Assembly: GCF_905475465.1 (NCBI RefSeq)
Contig: NC_062234.1
Coordinates: 12,113,001 to 12,177,000, forward strand
Direction: 5' to 3'
DNA length: 64,000 nt
Source of the DNA: Pieris napi
Taxonomy: Eukaryota; Arthropoda; Insecta; Lepidoptera; Pieridae
Of the stretch, positions 13,121 to 25,732 are shown piece by piece. A program made the position numbers and the translations under genes. The notes under the pieces are model-generated. The model saw nothing but the letters and a program-made list of their open reading frames with translations. It was not told the DNA's origin and searched no databases. Every line of letters starts with the position of its first letter. Position 1 is the stretch's first letter.

Positions 13121-16100
13121 CACATCGGTTACCAAAAGAACTTAGTTACACCGATTTACGACGCATTGTTAAAATAACGTTTCCGTTTTTGCGACCATTA
13201 CATTCTTTTTGTAGACTCAAATAGTCAACGATAATACATGATTCACAATGATAATAACCAATTAACACATTCGTCATTTGTTAAATGCCAAATCGAGCTT
13301 ATATAGATGGTTAATATATTATTTTAACGTATTAATAGTTTATATGCGTAAAGAGTATTCTATGATGGGAATGTGTTCTCGTGTAACTTACATCAATGAT
13401 ATAGGGCCCGTTTTGACTATGTCAACAAAAAACGTAATCAAACCATAATACTATTAATACTACGAAGAAAGCTAATCGATTGAAGCAGTGATGTAGCTTT
13501 ATCACACGAAGAGATCACTTTAAATTATTAAGTACTTACAACTAAATTCAATTAGGCAGATCCAAAATTTTGCGTATCGGACTGAACTTTTCGAAACCGG
13601 TTATAACGACCTCAAAGGGCAGTCAGGAATTACAGAATATTGAATAGAACGAACTACTACGTCTTTCAAAAAACTGTTTCTATATATCTTGATTTGGAAT
13701 TTATAGGAATATCGAACTTTGCTTGGACAAAGTTGTTTCATGACAAATCAATTTATTTATATTTTATAATTATCGGAAATAATTGGCTGTAGCCGAAGCA
13801 AATTTCATTTTTAGTGCAGTTGACGTTTATTCTTTCGACAATTTTTTTAAAAGATTTATTCTTTGCATCTAAAGTCAGTCCGATACAACATAGCGCAATG
13901 AAAACAATACTTAAGTTAACAAATACAATTGCTAAGCTGAATTAAGCTATATATTCTACCAACAAATTTCGAACTAATTTTTGTATAGAACAATCCCTTT
14001 CTCATAATGCTTAACATAAATTTGATCTTTACAAAGTATATTATAACGACTTTTGAATTTTACAATTTTCTCTTCGTTCTTAAATTTTTCTGGTGGGAAT
14101 GTTAAGCAAGAGACGCGCTGATTATATTTGGGCAAACGGAAAGACGTACGTATCTCTCATTGGACTAAAGATGGTCTTAACCAATTGAACAAAACACGTC
14201 ATAGTTAGGTCTCTTGTTATTTCTGCCACCCTGGTACCTTTTAAACGTTAATGACTTGACCCATTATTAAAATTGTTATTATGACTTCAGATGGATCAAG
14301 TTCAATGAGAAATTGTTATTTGTACATAGAACATGGGCGTATGTACGATTTCCTTTTAATAACACATTAAATTGTTGAATACAATAGTATTTTTCTATGT
14401 ATCGTAAAAGGGATTTCCTTAATATCAATGGAATGCCAATTCGTTCTAATTTTGTATTTCCTTAAATCCGATAAACGTAACAAAAGCTCGCAAGCTCAAC
14501 AACATACCAATATCACAAAACACCAAAGCTACTACTAATAAAACCAATATATTGGTCGAAATATGGACTTAGAATTCTGAAATAAGTTAATGAAATTTTA
14601 AAAATACATATCGCATACGAAAGAAAGTTGAAAAATCATATTAGCTGATGCCGTGCGTCTATTATAGGCAATTAAGTTTCAAATGGAATCATTTCCAAAC
14701 TTTGTATTAACACTATAACGCAAACTTCGGTTTCAATTCGACCTGTGTACAAAATCCATATTTCATTTTACCCTAACACCCCGGTTCTAACCAAAATACG
14801 ACTCGTAATTTCTACGACTCGAATTTTGTATAGAAATATACTGATAGCTTTTACAAATGGTATTTTGTATAGAAACCGGGTATCGTTTTAAGCTCGTTAT
14901 TCAATTATAATAGTGGGATAGTGGTTAAAATAAATTATTCCTTAAGAAGTCTTTATCAGTCTTCGTAAATTAAAATTCTTTACTTGACACAGTTTCTATA
15001 TTTTACTTTTCACAAGGAAGGGAAGGGCGAACAGAATTTTTTATTACTCACGCTTTGACCACCATTTAATTTAGTATTGTCTTTTATTGACATAACCTTT
15101 ATACATTTAAAGAAAAAACTTTTTAAAGGGATTAACCGGTGGTCACGGTGACTGTATGCTGTGGCGCACGCTGTAAAGCACGCGAAACGTCGGATAAATT
15201 TAAAATTATGTTAAATAATTGTAAATTTATAATAATACATAACTTTAATCCGGTTAAAAAGTTTTTTCACCATTTAATTTACCTAATATTATGCATAATC
15301 TATGACGTATTGTTTTGCGATTTGAGCTTGCCATAGACTAAAGCAAAAAAATAGGTGAAAATATACATACACTAAGTGAAATTGTCACTAACTTCTGTCA
15401 ACCAGTTTTTTTTCGTTCTGTTTAGATTTTCGTGTCCGAAATTATTGTTAAATTAACTTAATATTTTATCATTGTGTAGCTGAGATGCGTGGAAATGATA
15501 TTATATATACTTTTATCTTAAGGACCGGCTGGCGACACCACTGCAAACATTCCTGGTAATTGCAAAAGGATCCAGAAAAGGAATCTTTATTTATTCGAAA
15601 TATAATCGTTAAAAGAACGACTGGGCAGATTGTAATCTAATCAAAACTTATTTAGGACCTAAATCGAAGATTTATTTTAAAAAATCATCACATCAATTGA
15701 CACGTTTTGACAATGACAGTTAAGTTATGAGAGATAACAGATTACAATTTTTTTAATTCAATACTTATACCGACTGATTTTATTCAGCTTATAAATGACA
15801 TAAACGAGTAGTCAGCATGTAAGTATGAAAGAACATATTACATGATTCTTCACGCAGTTTCTATATAAAAAAGGCGTGTCAACGTGTAAACATTAATAAG
15901 TAAGTTTGTAATCTATCGAGGCACACTTTTACTAGGCGGACTTGTCACATTGAAATTAAAGTTGATTGGTGTTAAGGTTTGTTTTACAATGGAATTCTGC
16001 TTTGACTGTCGAAGTTCACGTACTTAGGAAAAGTAAAATACAGAAACAGTATATACGTAATCTTTAGGACAATTTCGACTTCGTTTGAAAAAAAAAACCA

Positions 16101-16920
16101 CCTACATTCTTAGTCCTATTGGCAGTGTTTATTACTAAAAGCTACAATACCAAATATATACAACCATAGTTCTAATAAATAGCGATAAGGTTTAAAATAG
16201 CTTGAAGAATTCACGTACTAAATATATACGCGCATATCACACATGAAATTGATACAGATACCGGCAAACATCTTGAACAAATGTTCTTGCCTTCGCATAA
16301 GCGATTTTTAGGTATCACTGGGTGGTGCGCGGCGGCGGGAGAGTGACGTGTCGATCGCGTGTTGGCTAAATCAGTTGACATTTGTGTCCCGCGCTGCGCA
16401 AACTTTCCCCCACTCCCTTGTTTAATGTTCAAGATGTTTGCCGGTATTGTACGCGGTTTTAAACGATTAAGCAAATCTAATTCGTATTTCATTACAGACG
16501 TCGAGATCAAGCCATTTAATGCGGTCAAAGCTTTTATAATCAAATATATGTTTTGGTGAGAAGATATCACTTGTCACTGCCAAAGCAATTTGAATATAAT
16601 TGACTTCAATGAGACATTTTGTCACAATAGACGAAGATTCAAAGACAAGGTTTAAGTGCAAGATTCAGAACCGAGACTTAGAATAAGTGACGTACGGAAG
16701 TGATACTTAGCGTTAAGTCTTAACACTGAATTGTTCAGTGATATGTTAACTCCTAAATGTGCAAATCCCCCAAACAGTCAGATGACACAAATAGGTGTTT
16801 GGCACTTGAACCTGTCCCAGAATGTAGTCTATGCTTTATCACTCTAGATAGAGATGTCAAAAAACCAAATTAGTAACTGTCAGTCGACATTTTTATGAGA
16901 TTCTGAATAATATTCATTCC

Positions 16921-16995
16921 CCCTCTTCATAAAAAAAGACGAAAAAGTACATAAGTGAGAGTGCAATTAGACGGATATACTTTTTATGAAGAGGG
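16921..16995. repeat. Perfect 15 bp stem hairpin downstream of the Dok-like gene
   Basis: CCCTCTTCATAAAAA at 16921-16935 pairs perfectly with TTTTTATGAAGAGGG at 16981-16995 across a 45 base loop. It lies about 105 bp past the stop of the minus-strand Dok-like gene, so it would fall in its 3' UTR. It may instead be a small inverted-repeat element. Confidence 0.6.
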
Positions 16996-17099
16996 TAAAT
17001 GTATACTGAGAATATAAATAGAAAACAGCTTTAAATTTATAATTATTCAAATTCCCCTATTCAGGCCTTTATCCGAGTTATTTGATTCAAATTCTCCAT

Positions 17100-20000
17100 T
17101 TAAGCAATTTTAGTCTTGGGCGACATAACGATATAATGCTGCTCCATGGGCGGAGGCTGAACGGGCGACATGGGCATATATTCGCTTTCATTCTCAAAAT
17201 TTCCGAGAATTTTCTCAGTAAATATTAACTTCACAATCTCCTCTGGTAGCGCGAGCGCCGAGACGTTGGTTTCGTTAATCTCGATTGAAACATCGAAATC
17301 GTCAAACTTCTCGATACATTCGACGGATTTCGAGCAACGATTCGTCGACACGTGCTCCGTTTCGTCCAAAAATTCACAACTTTTTGTCTCGCCCTTCGAT
17401 AGATTTCCGGTTATTTTCAGATTCTTCATTTTTCTGTTCACTTTGAAGCTTTTGAATATGTCTCTTGTTGGTGTGAAATCGAATCTTTTCTTTTTCGTTT
17501 CAACGTCTTTTGTCTCTTTCTCGGATTTTGGGGAGGTGACGCGGGAGTCGCTTTTTAGCCTTTTCCTAAAAAAACATATTATGCAAGTCTTTATACACAA
17601 CAAAAAATATGTTTTTCACACTCTCTAAAGGACCTGGTTCAGAGTAGTTTATTTAAATTAACGGTTACTTAATAAAATTAATGGCCTTATAGTCATTAAC
17701 TAATGGGTTTAGTATTTCGTATTTATAGTGAAACATAATTATATCTATATTAGTTAATCTATCATTAGACATAACGAAATAAATATAAATACTCTGACAC
17801 GGCTGTTCACCAACAAACGTTATAAGGCAATAATAATATCGTTTTATATGCAAGTGAAATGTTTAGTTTTAGACTCTGTGAAACTCATAATGGAGAGTTA
17901 TAACTAGAAAACTCTTACCTAAAGACACTGAAGGTCTGTTTATAACGATGTGGTTTTGCACAGTGCTGCAATGAGCCCAACGAGCTATGACGCGTCACTC
18001 CATCGCGACCAGGACTGCTCGAGTTAGCGCTTTTCCAATCAGAAAGCTTCATTGTACTGGAATTTATAAATAGTAGATCTTATGCATGCCTTTAAAACCG
18101 ATGTGTAACATTTTGTATAGAAAACTTGAACAAAGTGAACCACGAGCTCTTAGATGTTTAAAGTAAATAATAATAGGCTTATTATAATTAGTATCAGATA
18201 GAAAAGTTAGATTTTAATAAATAATATCAATATACGAATTAATTAAATATGAAATATCGTGAGCAGTATTGGTTTGAGTGGACAACTTTTGCGATCTTTT
18301 CTATGTGTGCATTCAACACTCGCACGTATGGTGAACGAAAAAATCGCATTACCGTAGATCCAAAAAAGTCGTATGGCAGAAGGCTTATCACCTACTTGTA
18401 TACTAGAAAAAATAATCAAGAAACAGATACAGAAATCTGAGGCCCAAACCTAAAAAGGTGCGCTACCACTGGTTGATAAAAAATAATGGACAGTCTATAT
18501 ATCTATGTCCTCACAATACTACAACTGCAAATTCGTTATTGCAACGTTAAATATATCCACAATATCGCTAGTCATGAAGAAGTAAATAATCTCACCCAAA
18601 GTTATGTCTCGGGGGTAGGGGAGGTGCGCCGCGTCTACCCGCCCGTCTCATCGTTCCGTATACGCACTCGACGGACTCGTACGTGTGATCTACGCACGAG
18701 CCCGCCCATTCTTCGGGAATTTCCTCGTAGACGCCCGAAGCGACCGAGACTATTGATACGGTGGAGCGACGGGACCACACACTGTTATTTAAAATTCACT
18801 TAAAATTAGTTTACAGTTAAGTTATACACTAGTCTTGTATAGCATTGAATTTCAAAGAACACAATAGTAACATCGGTGAAAATTTAAATTGACAAAAACA
18901 AAGAAAGGGCGCCATTTAATATCATAATTAAGGTCTGCATTCGTATCTAAAGTTACAAACTCATCTTGAGCGCTGTCAAATATGTCAAACTTCTTACATA
19001 AAAAATGTTTTGACAGCTCAAAGTAAAAAAAAAAAGACTTCCGCTGAGGGTTTTAACCTAATATAGATGCATAGACAAAATGAACTTTATGAGTAAAATG
19101 ACAAAATATTACAATAAAACCAGAAATAAATTAGACATTACCTGTTTTCAGGGGAGAGAGGTGTTTGTTTATCTTCACAGGGAATCTCAGACAACTGAGA
19201 TAAGTCACCATTGTGCATTTGTTGATATTCCTATAACAAATGTTTCATATAAAACGATGGTAGTCCAAGCACATTACCGCAGTTTGTTTAAGGAATTAAA
19301 TATTATGACACTATCTGATCAATATATTCTTGAAGCCTTGTTGTATGTACAAAAAAATATAAACGATTTTAAAGCAAATGGTGACGGTTACCAGTATAAT
19401 ACTCGAAACAGAACTAATTTAAGCGACGACCAAACAGGCTCCAGAAGATTCTAGAGAAACCACTCCTTATATGGAAATTGTATTCGTTTTTACAACAATC
19501 TCCCAAGCGAAATTAGAGACGAATGTTTCAATGATCCTAACTAATCCTTGGGATTGATTTGTTCCAGTTCAAACAATTTGTATGACTTAAACCTAAACTT
19601 AGCGATTAAAAAGAGTGGCGGAGAGTTTCTTGCTAATTCTTCTTGCCCGCTCTACGCCCTTGACTTGCAAACTGGTAGTAAATGTAAATTAAGAATTAAC
19701 TTCACTTCTTTTATGGCGTTCATAAGTGTACTTGTTTACCTATATGAATAAAGTTATTTTGACTTTGACTAATACAATATATATATACAACTATTGTCTA
19801 CTTCGCACTTCACGTAGCGACTAGCATAGGTAAACTAGCGTAAAACTACGCCATTTTATATTTCTAGACTCTAGAAAATGTTAGGATTTGACTAAACTAT
19901 AGAGTCTTACGTACCTTAGTCATAATGAGATCTGTGTCATCCAGAGAAACCTCCGACGGTCCGCTGTACCAGCTGCTGCGGCGAATTTCACCTGTGAATG

Positions 20001-23000
20001 GTTCCGATATATAAAACATACTAGCTGGGTTTTACCGTAAAACGCGCCGCGCGCTTATTCAATAATGACTAATTTCATAAATAAATTTAAATTTGTAATT
20101 GCAATTATCATTTATACAGAGCTAAAATACAATGTACACAAAATAAAAGACAATAAAGAAAGGTACATGCTTTGAAATTTACATTTACTAATTCTCAAAA
20201 CAAGGTCGTAGAAGGAACAACTGGCAATAAACTTTCCTCGGAATTCATTGTCATTCAAATCGGTCCAGCCGTTTAGAAGTTCAGTTACATACACACGTAC
20301 AGTAAAATTATATATATAATGTTATAAACTTAAAATATGTTTTTTTACAACAAGCCTGTAGGCATTTTTAAACAATATAGTCTATATTATGAATGAAGAA
20401 TTAATGAAATTCAAATCAGTGTTATCTAAGTCCAATAGTTTTTCAGTTCATTGATAACAGACGTATCTTTCCCGTAATCTACGTTATATATATAAATTAC
20501 GCGTCACGTTGTTTGTCCGCTATGGACTCCTAAACTACTTAACCGATTTCAATCAAATTTGCACCGTGTGCAGTTAGATCTAACATAAAAGATAGGATAG
20601 TTTACATCTCAATTTATATTAGTATAGATTTGAATTACCTATGTCATCTCTTCTCAAGTCTCCATCGCTTCGGCTAATTTTCTTGTGACGAGCCGAAAGC
20701 GCTTGACGGACAGCACTGACTAGTTCACTTGCCAACGGTGTACAAAATGTCATTTCACCACTGCCTTGAGAAAAACCACTGCAATTACAAAAATATATGT
20801 TTATATTTTGGTAGTGCGCAATAAACACTTGCTCATATGGTGATAGAACCACTCAGAAAATTAATCAATCTTAGACCCAAAATTCAACATCAAAACAAAG
20901 AAACTAGAAAGAAAACTGTTCTGAACTGAAGAATACATCAATACATGCAGTTAACAGAGTCATGGGACCCATATTATGTCCGTTTTACATATCAAATTCG
21001 TTATTCAATACAAAACTTCACTTTGTGTAAGTGAATAATAAAACATAATAATAACTTTTCGTTAGTTTACCTTGGTGACTCAAAAATATTATAAAAAAAT
21101 TTCCTCTTAAAAAGTACTGGTGATTAGTTGACTGGTTGTCAGTACATTCAACCATATAGTTAAGTAAGAAAAATACATATATACTGAAATAAAAATAAAT
21201 AACATGAGACAAAAGGTGAATAAATGAACAGAGAAGCAAAGGCCACTTAGCATGATTTTTGTTATTGAAGAGACCACTGAAGTCAAAATGAAATGATACT
21301 TATAATATGATAATACATATATATGTATAAATAAATGTTGATGTTATGAAACTAGAAACTGAAATAAAGATTGAATTTTATGTTATTTCCCGTGGGAAAT
21401 TACATTGCACAAACAAACAAGATTACTTTTAATGTTTAAGGATAAATTAGGTCAGTGGCGTAATATAAAATGAATTTACGTCAATATGTCTATTGTTAGA
21501 CTTTGTTAATTGAAATGTTAATGTTAATTGAATTGAGAGGAAAAAGGTAAAATAGCAAACTCAGTATTTATTATACTGTAATTAACTGCGGTCCTGATAT
21601 GTCTTTTCAGCCAAATTGTGGTTATGCTATGATGGAATGAGGGAATAATGGATGTAGTTCAACTTAGCTTAGTTTTAATGATATGAGGTATGGTATATAA
21701 TGGAAATCTACACCAATGGTTTTTTAAATATGTGGTTCACAATAGCTGCTAGGCAGCTTTTGTTTTGTCAATCTAATTTTAAATAAAAAAGTTTAGAGAG
21801 GTGCAGTTACATAAAAATTAACTTAAAACTCAGAAACACACCTATTCATACTAATGATGCAATTTCTATTCTTGTCTCCATTTTTTCTGATCAAGAGTAC
21901 ATCAATAATGTGTTGCCAGTCTATTTTTGTGCTGGCTGTATTGTGGGAAACTACCAAGCCCGATGTAGATAGTGTGAGCACACTGTCAGTCATTAAGCCA
22001 CATTTTCTAGACAATTCCGTAGCAATCACAGTTACAGGATATGAGTCTTTGAGTAATGATTCTGAGCCTGAAATGAGATGAACCAAGCATGATTGATGGA
22101 TTATAAATTCAAACAAGATCCACAATTTAATATTGTAAGTATATTTTAAGAAACTACACTACTTCTTACTTAGCAACTTTGGAAATACAGATAGACATAA
22201 GACTATGTCTATTTATAAGTTAAACTATAGTTTATTTTATTTACCTTTATAAATATTTAGGATCTTGTTTAGAATTATTATGTGATACATAACATTAGCC
22301 AATATAAGAGATTTTAGATTTTCAATATTTTAATAAAATTGATTAAAAAGCAAGTGATGAAAATTCTATTATAAAGTTACACTAAACTACTAACATTCAA
22401 TTTGTTCAGTCCTATCAAAAAACACACAGGAACAAAAAAAAATATAATGTTAAATAATGCACACAATGCTAACCGGCAATAAATAATAGCTTAAATAAAT
22501 TGGGGTCTTAAAACTCTATTTGGGTTACCTTGCCAACTATGACATAAATTCACAAAACTAAAAAAAATGCTAACTTTTATTTGTTATTTAATAAAGCGCC
22601 TCATAACAATAATTTTGATGATAATGCTAAAAATAAGCATAGGAATTAAGCACTTACAAATTATTTTTTAAATCATTGACATATAGGAGATTTCAATTTA
22701 ATGATACACTTAAGGAATAACTTCTACACTAACAGGAAGAGCCATAAAATGATATGTGAAAAACAATGGAAATTAACATTCAATGTGATGACATCAGTAT
22801 CCTATGTGAAAATGTTTGATGCATTGGTATGAAATTAAATATTTTATGTTTATATAACTACTTATTAAGTCCAGGCATACTATTATTTGTTAAAGGTTTA
22901 GAATTCATAAAAATTATAATATATGTATCACCAACATAGAAAGATAAATAAGGCAATGAAAAATTACAACAATGAGCTTGACCAAGTATTAATCTTTTTT

Positions 23001-23447
23001 TCTATTCACATTGAAGGTAGACTTACCTCTCATTTTGTCATTATTTAATAAATCACGAATTTTATCCATCCATATTTGAGTTTCTTGATGGCTTTGAGCA
23101 GCAAGAAGAATTCGAGGTTTTGACGGTGCTTCAAGGGTGAATACTGCAAAGGCATGAGGTCGCGTGCGGGATTTGGCTCTTTTTACTAAGCAACCCGAGG
23201 GCAACTCTACTGTTCCTGCAGGCGCTCCCGCCTCACTACAATATACAACTAGTGACCCACCCCCTTTGCAGGTCACACTAGGTCTCAAAATGCACCATTG
23301 TTTTTTCCAAGACTACAAAAAACAAACAATAAAAATATTAAAGAAATTATCATATTGTAAGTACACCGATCGAACTTTACAAACCTTGAAAGGATTAAGA
23401 CCGAGGTTTGATTTAAACGGATATTTCACTTCCAAATAACCAGACAT
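17100..23447 (-). CDS. Dok/IRS-type adaptor: PH domain, PTB domain, tyrosine motifs
   Basis: Probable cytoplasmic docking protein downstream of tyrosine kinases. Exons: 23385-23447 (ATG 23447), 23027-23312, 21842-22067, 20639-20778, 19915-19991, about 18596-18781, 17919-18056 and 17100-17565; roughly 520 residues. Exons 1-2 encode a PH domain starting MSGYLEVKYPFKSNLGL and containing KKQWCILRPSVTCKGGGS. Exons 3-4 encode an IRS-type PTB domain (SYPVTVIATELSRKCGL, then FSQGSGEMTFCTPLASELV). The tail has VYEEIPEE, HTYESVECVYGTM, the proline-rich APPLPPR, and C-terminal EYMPMSP and HYIVMSP. YxxM motifs are PI3K p85-binding sites in IRS proteins; YEEI suits Src-type SH2 domains. PH-PTB order and length fit Dok, while the YxxM ends recall IRS/chico. 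The phase from exon 5 to exon 6 does not join as drawn, so a microexon or other splice sites (donor after 19911, acceptor at 18749-18750) are likely there. Confidence 0.82.
18300..18470 (+). mobile_element. Truncated SINE, 3' body
   Basis: The sequence runs CTATGTGTGCATTCAACACTC, then AAACAGATACAGAAATCTGAGG, then CCCAAACCTAAAAAGGTGCGC. It follows the order of the SINE bodies at 8500 and 61459, but the tRNA-like head is missing. It lies between exons 6 and 7 of the Dok-like gene. Confidence 0.5.
19080..19770 (+). mobile_element. 3' end of a non-LTR (LINE, CR1/Jockey-like) retrotransposon
   Basis: The plus-strand frame from 19080 ends in the block usual at the end of insect LINE ORF2 proteins: HYRSLFKELNIMTLSDQYIL, then YNTRNRTNL, then RLQKTTPYMEI after a frameshift. 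It is 5' truncated and has stops after 19454. The element finishes with a TTTTGACTTTGACT tail near 19757-19770, typical of such LINEs. It sits in antisense orientation in the intron between exons 5 and 6 of the Dok-like gene. Confidence 0.75.
20484..20620 (+). repeat. Dispersed repeat, copy 1 (Helitron-like family)
   Basis: It contains GCGTCACGTTGTTTGTCCGC, ATGGACTCCTAAACTACTTA and a TTTGCACCGTGTGCAGTT block. The same order appears reversed at 59667-59805. The family assignment is a guess from experience with moth genomes; the repetition itself is seen directly. Confidence 0.65.
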
Positions 23448-23761
23448 TTTCCTTTGAATTATTAATGCAAAAAACGAAGCATTTCCTTCATTAGTATAAC
23501 TTAGACGATTTTTACCAAATCACATGTGGGTGTTTGTAACAGTTTTAAATATTGAGACGGGTTCAGAAATCAAACATTTTTTATCTCTTGTTTACAAAAC
23601 GTTCATAGACAACTATCAACGAATGTCAAATCTTGTGTTGTAACCCTTAAATAAGAAGAGATATAATTCTGCCAAAAATTATAAATCAATATTACACAGC
23701 GTTTTTATTCGTTATTTTAACATTCAATAAGGATACACAATTATTTAAGTTCTATCAAATA

Positions 23762-24451
23762 CAGTAGAACCTCGATAAGATAAAGTCCAAGGGAAACACA
23801 AAATATTTTATGTTATAGAGGTTTTAAGTTATCAAGGTTCTATGTTAGGTAAAGGTTAATATAGAGGTATGTACATGTTTCTATGTACCCTTGCTTCCAT
23901 TTTTACTTGAATGCATCAGAAGGATGGAAAATTAAATATGTAATCATATTTATTCACATTACTTACATTACATAAAAATAAAACAACAACTAAAGGTTGT
24001 TTTAAAAAATTCACTGTTTCTAAATCGATTTGATTTTCAATGACAAATAGAGAGGAGAATACATTAACACATTAACTTATGATGCAAGTAAGTCGTTGTC
24101 ACAAAGCTAACCGCCGCAAAGCTTTGAAGAATTTAGATAAAGCAAACAATAGGTAATGTATTGTTTACGTCAACAATACATTAGTAAACACGTGCAAGCA
24201 ATAAATACCGAAACCATTTGTTTTGACACTCTTTCAAAATGACTCACTCACAAACAATTTTATGTTATAGAGGTTGTGGAAACATTTCTTTTAGTTACTG
24301 AGGGCCTATACAGAGATTATTTATTTAAGTTATAGAGGTTGCGTATTTTAAGTTATAGAGGTTTTGGGCTCTGATGGGAAGGGAACATAGTATTTTTTGA
24401 AGTAACAGAGGTTTTTATGTTACCGAGGTTTACGTTATCGAGGTTCTACTG
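23762..24451. mobile_element. Tc1/mariner (Tigger/pogo-like) non-autonomous element
   Basis: The terminal inverted repeats read CAGTAGAACCTCGATAA at the left and TTATCGAGGTTCTACTG at the right, flanked by TA on both sides (23760-23761 and 24452-24453), as expected for the mariner superfamily. The interior has several GTTATAGAGGTT strings and no transposase frame, so it is a deletion derivative. It lies between the Dok-like start and the first hexosaminidase 3' end. A relative with the same termini occurs at 61738. Confidence 0.85.
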
Positions 24452-24998
24452 TATTTGAAAATTTTCTATTAAATAAATATCTATAGTGCTTTTCATGAAA
24501 GATTTTCATGTCATTCGTCGATGTTATCAAGTTCGTTTGTTGTGGTAGATTTTTGTGAATTTTTAACTATATATTAGTGTGAAGCGGAACATAAGAATCA
24601 AGGTGTTTTAATACCACAAGGCACTAAACAATGTTCGGAAGAGAGTTTTTTTTTTTTTTTTAATATTATGGCAACAGCCTCAACTTTATGCCAGTTTCAA
24701 GTAAAAGGTTGGGAAACTACACGCGAAAAAAAATAAACAAAGAAATAAAAAAGGAAATAAAGGGATAAGCTGGTTAAAAATTCGGAAGACAGTTGCCGCC
24801 ATAACAGGTACTTTTTAGAGTTGCCATTTAATAATTTTTTGCTGTATTGATGGGACTTTTATGATATGAATTCGTTTTTGCAAAATTGAATAAATACATA
24901 ACGTGATGAAACTAGGTAACTGAAATTAAAACATATATGACATAAGCATTACAAACTTAAAGTTACTATTATTTTTAATTGTTCATAATTTAATTGCA

Positions 24999-25092
24999 GG
25001 TGTGTCAGAGAAAACTGTAACAAGAATTACAAACGAAGGTATAACAGCGGCGTGTACTTCGAAAAAAAATTGTAACCCAACAATTATGCAAT
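24999..25092 (+). pseudogene. Possible helix-turn-helix transposase fragment
   Basis: Following a TTAATTGCAG acceptor-like string, the frame reads GVSEKTVTRITNEG and stops at a TAA after 31 codons. The GVSxxTVxRI pattern is typical of helix-turn-helix segments in insect transposase-derived proteins. No upstream or downstream partner exon was found, so this is a weak call. Confidence 0.25.
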
Positions 25093-25627
25093 AAAACTCT
25101 GAATAAAAAATTGTATTGCTTTTCTTTACCCTATTTTCTCATCTTTTACCTGTAAGTAGGTAGAACACCGCTAATATAAGTAAATAAAAATATACTTTTT
25201 ACATAACAGAAATATTGTTTCATCGAAGTATGCAGAAAATAATATTATTTGATAAATTACATCTGCTAAATGTAAATAAAATAGGTAAATTTTTTACTCA
25301 TAAATGGCAACATTACGTCATGCGGTTGCAGCCGGCAGCGCCGCGTCTGGGGGACTTCTTTCATGAAAAGGACTATAGAGTATAGATCCTTGGGGAGTTA
25401 CTAACACACAAAGGCACAGATATACTAAAGTATTTTCTCACAAGAGTATCATTACTAAGTTTTTGGGCGCAATTCAACTAGCAACACTAAAGCGTTTTTA
25501 ACCAAATTCGCACCAAATTTTAGTTAGGCGGCGCGAATTCTAAAGTCGCAGACACAGGTTACTTTATAAATAACCAGTTTACCACATATTTAAACCAAAA
25601 TAACGAATACTATTTTTGTTAATACTT

Positions 25628-25633
25628 TTTATT
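25628..25633 (-). terminator. AATAAA polyadenylation signal, hexosaminidase copy 1
   Basis: TTTATT on the plus strand (AATAAA on the coding strand) lies about 100 bp past the stop codon of hexosaminidase copy 1. Confidence 0.5.
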
Positions 25634-25732
25634 CATAATATAATAACTTATTAATCACAGTTACATAACAATGGTCCTTATTTAAAAGTAAAGTAAATTA
25701 ATAAGAATATTTTAAGATAGATGAAAAACTTT

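Larger units (their letters stand above)
11057..17099. other. Gene-poor interval between TECPR2-like and Dok-like genes
   Basis: About 6 kb of AT-rich DNA. Its left end holds the TECPR2-like 3' UTR, and the right end should hold the Dok-like 3' UTR. I found no reading frame with family resemblance or a coherent exon chain on either strand. A GC- and CpG-rich block at about 12960-13120 stands out and is listed separately. A stretch near 15130-15200 (GCGCACGCTGTAAAGCACGCG) and another near 16320-16400 are also richer in CpG than the surroundings and may be transposon remnants. Confidence 0.5.

Noticed and set aside
17170..17628. Plus-strand open frame of 152 codons
   Set aside because: It is antisense to the last Dok-like exon; the minus strand has the YxxM motifs and the correct splice acceptor.
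18486..18803. Plus-strand open frame rich in Arg and Pro
   Set aside because: It is antisense to the Dok-like exon with VYEEIPEE and PPLPPR.
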